Assembly (NCBI GenBank): GCA_030770425.1
Contig: JASJFT010000082.1
Span: forward strand, 62,001-126,000
Reading direction: 5' to 3'
DNA: 64,000 bases
Source: Darksidea phi
Taxonomy: Eukaryota > Ascomycota > Dothideomycetes > Pleosporales > Lentitheciaceae
Below are positions 56,855 through 64,000 of the stretch, piece after piece. Positions within the stretch are counted from its first letter, which is position 1; each line of letters starts with the position of its first letter. The translations under genes were made by a program, and so were the position numbers. The notes under the pieces are model-generated. The model was given only the letters and a program-made list of their open reading frames with translations, ran no database searches and was not told where the DNA came from.

Positions 56855-57800
56855 CTAAGAGTCGCATTCTGAGTCCGCCGATTCCCCATCAGCCCCCAAT
56901 ACGTACTCAAGCTCAGATTCGGACAGCCTTCCAGCTTCCACCCAGGGCATGGGCTCGTTTCCCCTCGCCTCCTGCCACATCTTTTTTATCTCACTGACCA
57001 TGTCCCTTAGCTTCATATACCTTCCCCCAATGCACTTCTCCCCAAACTGTTTTGCATTTGACCAGCCTTCCAGGTCTGTTCTAATCGTTGGATACGTCGT
57101 TTCGAAAAATCCGCGGCATTCGAGCCTATATTTGCCTACTTCATCGGTCCCGCGGATTGCCGTTCTGATGGATGTCCATCTTTCAGTGTTGAGGGATATC
57201 CATGCCTCTTGTGATCAATCAGTACCATCACCATATATCTATGTTTAGCTTTCCGTCAGTGGAAAAGTACGTACCAACAACCTGTCGAAAGCGTACAAGC
57301 CACAAGATTTCAAATCTGACTTCAGCCTCAACTTCCTCAATCGGCTTGCCCTCGTCAATTTCAAGGCCTCCTAACGTAACGATGACACCTATATCCTTGT
57401 TCGGCCCAGGACAGATATACGTCATACACAGCTTACGATCTTTGATGCTGTGCGTGATATGGTGTTCCTCAAATCCTGTCTGCTCTATGCAATTGTTTAT
57501 GGCGGCTGTACGCTTTAGCAGTGCAACGTAATTAGATGGGCAATATAAGCAGACTCACATTCTAGCTCTCTAGCTTCCGTAACTTTCTTGGGCTCTTGGT
57601 CCGTGCTGTTGATAGCTGCTTTCTCGATCAGCAATGCTTTAGGTGTACTTGTAAAATGCTTCACCTTGTACTTGTGCTTCTTCCTTGCTTGAAGCGTGAT
57701 CTCCTGAAGGATGGAGGCATGTTGAGGAACTTTGAGCGTTCCTTAATTCACACAACACGAGGCGGACGGCTTCGCGAAACCGAGCTGAAGATGGAGACAT
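56855..57800 (-). CDS. Orphan family member B (about 256 aa)
   Basis: Exons 57703-57559, 57505-57275 and 57207-56855 are well supported: introns of 53 and 67 nt, phase 1, with good branch and acceptor sites. A first exon at 57800-57759 is tentative because its donor (gtgttg) is weak. The model gives 256 aa. The N-terminal region is basic ('ARKKHKYKVKHFTSTPKAL'). The intron after 'EARELE' splits a Ser codon. Then come strands 'KLCMTYICPGPNKDIGVIVT' and an acidic helix 'KPIEEVEAEVRFEILWLV'. The next intron splits a Glu codon followed by Ala ('QVVG|EAWISLNTERW'). The C-terminal part contains 'RWTSIRTAIRGTDEVGKYRL' and 'LEGWSNAKQFGEKCIGG' and ends acidic. No known domain. Architecture parallels members A and C. 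Confidence 0.62.
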
Positions 57801-58217
57801 GTCGACAGTTACAAAATGATCTTCTCAGGAGCTTTGTATATTTAATGCACAGAGAGTTGGTTATTGAAGTTTTATGGGAAGAAGGAAAAACGGTGCCGAC
57901 TTAACTCTTTATATACTCCTCTATGACTCTGTAACTGGTTGTGTCATGGATTATGAGGCTGACTGTCGTAGTAATGATGATGAGTAACACACCAACGCCT
58001 ATGAACATTCGTTGTTATGCACAGTCCGCATACCGCGCTTTATTTCCGTGACTCGCGAAGGTCTTGAAGACGTTCTAGCTTGGTATAATTCATACTAGGC
58101 ATGGTTATCCATTCAAAGATGCGTCTTAGACAATCGCTCGAATGCATGTTCATCACAAGGTATCGTTGTATTACGTATCTCGAAGATGGAGTGTATCTCA
58201 CGTTCTACCAAGAGCCT
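57801..58217. other. Spacer between orphan genes B and C
   Basis: About 400 bp with no coding or repeat signal; promoter of member B. Confidence 0.35.
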
Positions 58218-59034
58218 TCAGTACCTGTACAAAGGTCTTCCACGAATTTCACCAGCTTCTCTAGCCTGAATCCACTCCGCCCGAACCTGTGAATACAAGT
58301 CTTTCAATGCTTCATACTTGTTCTCCCTAGCTTCATGCGCTTCATAGATCGCCTTGCGCTTACTAGACTCTCGTACAACTGCTCTAACTAGATTCTTGTT
58401 CTCTTGAGACGTCTTCAGCTCTACCTTCAGATCCTTTTTGAGAGGATGAAGGTCGTAGACCGCATCTAAAATGTGTCAAATGTAACGTCTTTGTAGTCAA
58501 GCGTTTCCGCGCTTATCCGAGCTGATACGTACCTAAGGTCAGACGAACTTCATTTAGCCATACTTTTTCATTCTTCAGCTGGCTCAATAACAGCTCGTAG
58601 GCTTTATTCATTGTCTGATTCTCAGTCCTTTTAACAGCAAAGTATCCGTCCCTATAGGCGTCGTCCCCATTATAGATACCGAACATCTGGATGGTAGGTG
58701 TCTCTCCTTTGAACGTGCAGATGATTGCGTTTCCCGGAAGACGCTCCTGTTTGCTAATCTCTTTGCAAACACCTGTAATCATGCTTAGCATCGGCCCAAA
58801 GCATATTGCTTTTGAGGGATTACTGTAGATGTTCTGCTTTAACGCTTCCAGAGATTTCGCCTCTATTGCTTCTTCCTTCGCCTGTGTCTGGGGTGTTTTT
58901 ATAGCTGGATTTGTTATGGCCGCAGCTACGGATGAAGTGGGTGTACGGCGTAAAAGTGTGTTTCTATACTTCTCCTCCGGTAGTGTCGTGTCTGTAGTCC
59001 AGTCATCCAGATATCTATTCACATCTGTAGGCAT
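58218..59034 (-). CDS. Orphan family member C (249 aa)
   Basis: Two exons (59034-58533, 58465-58218; 67-nt intron, phase 1) give 249 aa. Without splicing the frame stops five codons past the donor; the spliced frame continues as 'LTL|DAVYDLHPLKKDLKVELK'. The intron splits an Asp codon followed by Ala, as in members A and B. The N-terminus is Thr/Pro-rich, then helical ('EEAIEAKSLEALKQNIY'). The middle is strand-like ('NAIICTFKGETPTIQMFGIY', 'DGYFAVKRT'). The C-terminal ~80 residues form a highly charged helix ('KAIYEAHEARENKYEALKDL') ending 'GRPLYRY'. No known domain recognised. It lacks the first intron seen in A and B. It is the most upstream gene of the three. Confidence 0.68.
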
Positions 59035-59676
59035 AGTGATGATGCAGTGAGACGCTCAGCTTCAGATAAAGAACTTGCTGTCAACATGCAAGTGATTATA
59101 AACTCTGTTGATACTATGTGTCCCTTCCTGATACTGGAAATTATTGTTTTTATTTCAAGAGAAAGTAAAAATTCTTGTTGTTTTTAGATCTCAACGTAGG
59201 AAACATAGCGTAGGGGAAGTCGAGAAAGTATTTATATTGCAAAGTATGAGTATTCTTCACCTCCAGCGGCTGTGAGTCGAGGGCTGTGGTGATTCATTTG
59301 TAACCCCGGGTTGATTCTCTTGCTAAGCTGTCAATGCATAGTATAGCGCATGATTCGAAGGGTTGAGGGAAGCTATGAGCCTTCAAGGTGACTGTATCCA
59401 AAACAGGAATGATGAGTGAATGTACTCGTCATTTCGGTTCCCCGCAGCATCCTGGTCGTCGACCGGGATGAGGATTCCAGAAAACGTGGCTAGTGCTGTG
59501 GCTAGTGAGGGGCCGCCACAGCACCTCTGCGATGCCGAACCAGCGTTCTGGACACGATTGAAACATCCAACATCCGCAATCTCACAAGTAACCGCTACCA
59601 CCTCAACCGACCTAAATGTCCCTATATGCATCTATTCCTTTCCCTTTGTTTCGCCGATAATTGTGCGCCGTGAGCC
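59035..59676. other. Divergent promoter region
   Basis: About 640 bp between orphan gene C (minus) and the golgin gene (plus). No further coding signal or repeats. Confidence 0.4.
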
Positions 59677-61714
59677 ATGTCTGCTGTTGCGACTGCGGAC
59701 CCGCTGAAAGAGCCCGGTACGTCAGCTCGAGAGTTCCCTTGAACGGTTTCAAGGCGGGGTGATAGCTAGGGATGTTTGAAGGACTGCGCTAATAGCGAAG
59801 GCAGGTGCGGCATCCAAGTCGAAAAAGAAGAAGAACAAGAAGAAGGGTGCAGGCGGGGTGAACAAGGCCGAAGAACCCGCGATTGTGAACGGGGACCACG
59901 AGAAGCAGGAGGACCAGGACGAGGCTGAAGAGGAAGAGGACCAGACGGTACGGCATACATCAAACGTTTAGGAATCACGGAAGAACCACCAGAATTGACA
60001 AGGTCTTAGAAGCCCCCCGCCCAATCAACAGACCTAGACGAGGTCGAAGACGACGAAGAGCCGCTCTCGCCCACCACCGCCCAAGCGAACGGAACAAAGA
60101 CACATTCTATATCGTCCGCTGTAGCACTCGGTCTCTCGAGATCACGCTCACAGCAAGGCCTGTCACCTTCCCCTCCGCCACCTTCCGACACCAACGCGCG
60201 GCTCGATGCCATAGCCAAAGAACGAGATGCCCTACGGCAAGAGGTTACCGAGTTGAGAAAGAGTCTGGAGAGTATACAGGAGAAACATGACGAGGAGATC
60301 AGCGGCCTACAGAGCGAATTGGAGGAGACCACCGAGAGCAGGGACCATTTCGAGACTCAGTATAAGAATCTGCTAGGGAGGGTCAATACTATCAAGACTT
60401 CGCTAGGAGATCGGTTGAAGGCTGATGCGGTACGTACAATTCTTCCGTGCTTTTCGTTCCTAAGAACACGGCAGCTGTTGATCGGGGAGGGTGCTAATGC
60501 TGTGACAGGCGAAAATCGAAGAATACCAAGCTCAAATCTCAGAGCTTGAAGACGCAAACCGTGAACTTCAGGAGAGCAACAACACGTTGACAGAGGAGCT
60601 TGACAAGCTACGGAAAGAGAATGAAGCGCAAGCAGCGGAGGCTGCGACCCTCCGAAGTCGATCGACTCTGTCACAGCAGAATTGGATTAGGGAGCGAGAT
60701 GAGCTCATCTCACGGGAAGCGTATGCGAGGGAAGAGTTTGAGAACGCGAAGCAGGCGATGCAGGATTGGGAGGTCCTCGCGATGAACGAACGCTCATTGC
60801 GCGACAGCCTAAGCGAGAAAGAGGCGGAATTGAGGGACCAGATAGAATCATTACGAGAAGAATATGAGAAGGCGGCGAGGGACCGCGACACGAACGGCCA
60901 GGCTGTCGAGGGCCTGCAAAAGGCGCTGCAAGAAGTGCAGAATCGTAGGTCGTCTTGGTTTCCCCCTCTGTGGATGACCTAACATGTCCAGTACGCAAAA
61001 GCGAACTTCGCAGATCGGTCGAAACATATGAATCCCAAATCGATGAGCTCCGAAAACAGGTGCAAGCCGCAGAAGAAGCTTCGAAGTCGGCCAAATCAGC
61101 GCTTGAAACTACATTGAAAGAGCTCGACCGGGCGCTACCGTTCGAAAAGGAGGTTCGAGAAAAGAACCTTTTGATTGGCAAGCTGAGACACGAAGCTGTA
61201 ACACTGAATGAACATCTCACGAAAGCGCTACGAATATTAAAGAAAGGCCGGCCAGAAGACAACGTGGATCGGCAGATCATCACAAACTACTTTTTGCATT
61301 TCCTTGCTATTGACCGATCTGATCCGAAGAAGTTCGAGGCCTTACAGTTGATTGCTGCATTGCTAGGCTGGACTGACGGTATAAATTTTTCAACGTGGTC
61401 TACAAAAAAATAGGTACTGATGCGTTATAGAACAACGAGAACAGGCCGGCCTTGCCCGCCCTGGTGCCTCCAGCAGCGGTCTGCGTCTTCCCATGTCACC
61501 CTTCCGACGCACTCCATCCACGCCGTCTCTCAACAGCGGCATGAGCGATCCTATGCTCATGGCGAGCAGTTCAAGCAACAAAGAATCGTTGGCGGAGCTG
61601 TGGTCCGACTTTCTCGAGCGCGAAGCCAGCGAAGGCTCGCGACGGGGTAGCGGAACGACTTCGCCCCCTCCAAGGAGCGATACTGCAAGCGGACTGTGCA
61701 TCAGCGAGAAGTGA
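59677..61714 (+). CDS. RUD3: RUD3-like golgin with C-terminal GRAB-type domain
   Basis: Six exons (59677-59716, 59796-59947, 60010-60429, 60509-60944, 60992-61378, 61431-61714) give 572 aa, all phases consistent. A Lys-rich N-terminus ('SKSKKKKNKKKGAGG') and an acidic Glu run precede a long coiled coil (about 110-430: 'RLDAIAKERDALRQEVTELR', 'EELDKLRKENEAQAAEAATL'). Near residues 440-490 the motif 'VDRQIITNYFLHFLAIDRSD' continues to 'FEALQLIAALLGWTD|EQREQAGLARPG', across the last intron. This is the GRAB (GRIP-related Arf-binding) region of yeast Rud3 and GMAP-210, which recruits the golgin to cis-Golgi membranes through Arf1. The C-terminus is Ser/Pro-rich. Function in vesicle tethering at the cis-Golgi is inferred from the family. 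Confidence 0.88.
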
Positions 61715-62042
61715 TGATTGACACTACAGACTGTGGAGACTAGCATTCTTAGAACTTTCTTCTTGTACTTGTATAGGATACCTCTTGGTTGCATGTGACG
61801 GGTAATGGATAGAGCTAGTGAGTGGGCGGCATGCCTCCTCCAGGAGCATAAGTCAACCATGGAGGACGGCGGTTCGCTATTGGCGCAATATGCGTGGCGT
61901 TATTTCGAAGTCATGTCAATGGATATGATACATTTCGTTTCCGGAACCTTTCTTCTATCTTACTTATGCCTGCACCTTTACATGCTTCCAGCGATGCCAT
62001 ATTCTTCACAATGATAGTACATGCTCCTTTCGCAACTCATGA
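61715..62042. other. Convergent spacer
   Basis: About 330 bp between the golgin stop and the convergent bL32m stop; 3' untranslated regions only. Confidence 0.4.
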
Positions 62043-62635
62043 TCACCGCTTCTTCCAGTCGGTATGCTTTATGATGGGCTTCTCTTCCCGAGGATCGGGG
62101 CGTACGGTACGAGCCCTCTGCCTGTCCTGAATCTTCTCGCGCTCAATCTGCTTCGCCTGTTTATCGGTTGGCTTGCGGACAGACCACCAGAGATCTCCGA
62201 AGATGTTGGTTTTGATCGCTGCTCACATGTTAGAACTAGGATCCCATTGGGCAACCATGACAGCCACGTACCGTCCACACAGTAAGGACACAAGATATGC
62301 GCCCGTTTCACTCTGCCGCACGCTGAGCACCTGTTTAATGACGTGACCTCCTTCAATCCTTTCCCGGCCATGAACCGCTGGCGCTTCTTGCGGTATGATG
62401 TCTTCTTCTTGGGTACTGCCCTTAGGATGCCCTCCCAAATGTCTCCTAATGTCGGTAGCGATGGCAACGATAGAGAGGGTATTGCGAGTGCGGCGAATGG
62501 TGTGGGGAGCGTTCGGAAGGGCTGCGAGAGGCGCTGCAGCAGCGGCAGGTTCAGGACGGGGCGGACGGGGCCATTGGAGTTGATGATGGGCAGTAGTGTC
62601 TGCCACAGTGGCGGCAGCGGGCGAGCGAGCGCCAT
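62043..62635 (-). CDS. MRPL32: Mitochondrial ribosomal protein bL32m
   Basis: Two exons (62635-62272, 62218-62043; 53-nt intron, phase 1) give 179 aa. The first ~75 residues are a Leu/Pro/Arg-rich presequence-like stretch for mitochondrial import; the yeast protein is processed after import. Then comes the L32 core: 'AVPKKKTSYRKKRQRFMAGK', 'VTSLNRCSACGRVKRAHILC' and 'PYCVD', with the CxxC...CxxC zinc ribbon. The acceptor used (gagcag before 62218) gives 'CPYCVDAIKTNIFGDLWW' and a basic tail ending 'IIKHTDWKKR'. Reading through the intron would give a different, unrelated tail. It is part of the mitochondrial large ribosomal subunit and is divergent from the septin gene. Confidence 0.93.
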
Positions 62636-62935
62636 GGTGGTGACCGAGGGCAAATTGATGGGTGGGATGGACTCTTCGTCGTCGTCAGTAACTTTTGGCG
62701 TTGAAAATGCACCCCAGCTCGAGCTCCTTCCGCGCCTTACTGTGTTCAAGGCTAGCGCGCTTTCGCTTCTGTGGCTGCCCCTTTCCGCGCCAGCAACACC
62801 ACGAGAAAGTCCACGACTGCGACTGCACCGCTTTTTCTACACAACGCCCGTCTCCTGCACACCACCTCCTCGCCCCAAGTCTCCCGTCAGCTCCTCTCAC
62901 GCTGCATTCCCGCCACGAGGCTCACATCGCCCGCA
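62636..62935. promoter_or_regulatory. Shared divergent promoter of MRPL32 and the septin gene
   Basis: Exactly 300 bases between two divergent start codons (62635 and 62936). It is pyrimidine-rich on the plus strand toward the septin gene, as usual for fungal leaders. No specific regulator site was identified, so the promoter role is inferred from position. Confidence 0.5.
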
Positions 62936-64000
62936 ATGGCTACCGCGTACGGAAACCAGCAGTCGTCCGTCTACCCTGAGAGCTATGTCGGTTTCGACAG
63001 CATCACCAAGCAGATCGAGAAGAAGCTCGTGAAGCGAGGATTCCAGTTCAACATCATCTGCGTCGGTAAGCTTCACACGGCGTGCAGCAGCATTTCGGAG
63101 CTGTTGCAGGCTGGTCGGAAAATTATTGGGTGCTAACAACGCGGGTGCAGGTCAGACAGGTCTCGGCAAGTCGACACTCATCAACACCATCTTCGCGTCG
63201 CACCTTATGGAGAGCAAGGGCCGCATGCTACCCGACGAGCCCATTCGCCAGACGACGGAAATCCAGGCTGTCTCGCACACCATCGAGGAGAACGGCGTGC
63301 GTCTGCGGCTCAACATTGTCGATACGCCCGGCTACGGCGACCTGATCAACAACGAGCGCTGCTGGGACCCCATTGTCAAGTACATCAAGGACCAGCACAG
63401 CGCCTACCTGCGCAAGGAGCTCACCGCCCAGCGCGAGCGCTACCTCCAGGACACGCGCATCCATTGCTGCCTCTTCTTCATCCAGCCCTCCGGCCACGGC
63501 CTCAAGCCCATTGATATTGTGGTGCTCAAGAAACTGAGCGAGTTTGTCAATGTCGTGCCTGTTATTGCCAAGAGTGATAGCTTGACTCTGGAGGAGCGTG
63601 CGGCATTCAAGGAGAGGATAAAGGAGGAATTTGCGTTTCACAACCTGAGGATGTACCCGTACGACAATGAGGAGCACGACTCGGAGGAGGTTGCTCTAAA
63701 CACGTCCATCAAGGTATGATGTGCACAATCGTCCAAGGAACCCGGGCTAATCCGTTACAGGGCATAATTCCTTTCGCTGTTGTCGGCTCTGAGAAGACCA
63801 TCGTGGTCAACGGCAAGCAGGTTCGCGGTCGCCAGAACCGCTGGGGTGTCATCAACGGTATGCAGGATACCCGCGTGCAAATTGAACAGATTCTAACAGC
63901 ACACAGTCGAGGACGAGAACCACTGCGAATTCGTCTACCTCCGCAACTTCCTCACGCGCACCCACTTGCAAGACTTGATCGAGACAACGTCACAGATCCA
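62936..64000 (+). CDS. aspD: Septin, Cdc10/AspD type (runs off right edge)
   Basis: Exons 62936-63065, 63151-63713, 63761-63857 and 63907 onward; the window ends inside the fourth. The visible protein begins 'MATAYGNQQSSVYPESYVGF' and carries the P-loop GQTGLGKST (44-52, split by the first intron), the G3 motif DTPGYGD and the G4 motif AKSD. Septin-specific stretches include 'PIVKYIKDQHSAYLRKELTA' and 'IPFAVVGSEKTIVVNGKQV'. The 'YVGFDSITKQIEKKL' polybasic start and the 'RKELTAQRERYLQDTR' segment match Cdc10 (AspD in Aspergillus) better than Cdc3, Cdc11 or Cdc12. Septins form heteropolymers at septa and hyphal tips. The absence of the C-terminal coiled coil expected for Cdc10 cannot be checked, because the 3' end is outside. 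Confidence 0.92.

Noticed and set aside
62343..63032. A 229-codon plus-strand frame spanning MRPL32 and the septin start
   Set aside because: It runs antisense to the bL32m exon and overlaps the divergent promoter in another frame from the septin; no motif supports it.
1..64000. tRNA and rRNA genes
   Set aside because: I looked for the TψC-box consensus on both strands and found no convincing cloverleaf context; a tRNA-scanning program would be decisive.

Overview
The window is nuclear DNA of a filamentous ascomycete (Pezizomycotina). Evidence: genes interrupted by GT-AG introns of about 45-85 nt, close spacing on both strands, a septation kinase of the SepH/Cdc7 type, a Cdc10/AspD septin, a fungal reducing polyketide synthase relic, and a Tc1/mariner transposon with nonsense mutations typical of repeat-induced point mutation (RIP). 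Dothideomycetes, perhaps Pleosporales, is my inference from the overall gene set; no rRNA or marker gene fixes it.

Layout. 1-6.9 kb is a decayed secondary-metabolism locus: the 5' part of an alpha/beta hydrolase, a broken LaeA/UMTA-like methyltransferase, a reducing PKS that has lost its AT and DH regions and its ACP serine, and a broken single-pass membrane protein. 8-12.5 kb holds sepH. 12.5-25.6 kb is repeat-rich accessory DNA: several minisatellites, an HNH_2 nuclease-like gene next to a 31-bp tandem array, a RIP-mutated Tc1-like element with clean terminal inverted repeats, two copies of a short dispersed repeat bounded by direct repeats, and one intact SDR gene. 25.6-43.7 kb returns to ordinary genes: a BCS1-like AAA ATPase, a small ubiquitin-like-domain ORF, a bZIP factor, a secreted beta-propeller protein, a frameshifted F-box gene, a GH94 phosphorylase (probably cellobionic acid phosphorylase), a C2H2 factor and a coiled-coil fragment. 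46-47.4 kb has a lipoate ligase-like gene. 48.4-53.7 kb is a 5 kb stretch without a convincing gene.

53.7-64 kb begins with a FAD monooxygenase. It is followed by three consecutive minus-strand genes of an unrecognised family (222, 256 and 249 aa) that share a phase-1 intron splitting an acidic codon just before an alanine; I regard this as the best candidate for something undescribed. The window ends with a conserved block: a RUD3-like golgin, mitochondrial ribosomal protein bL32m, and, diverging from it, the Cdc10/AspD septin, which runs off the right edge.

All exon models were read by eye from splice motifs, phase and protein continuity. No database search was run, so family names rest on recognised motifs.
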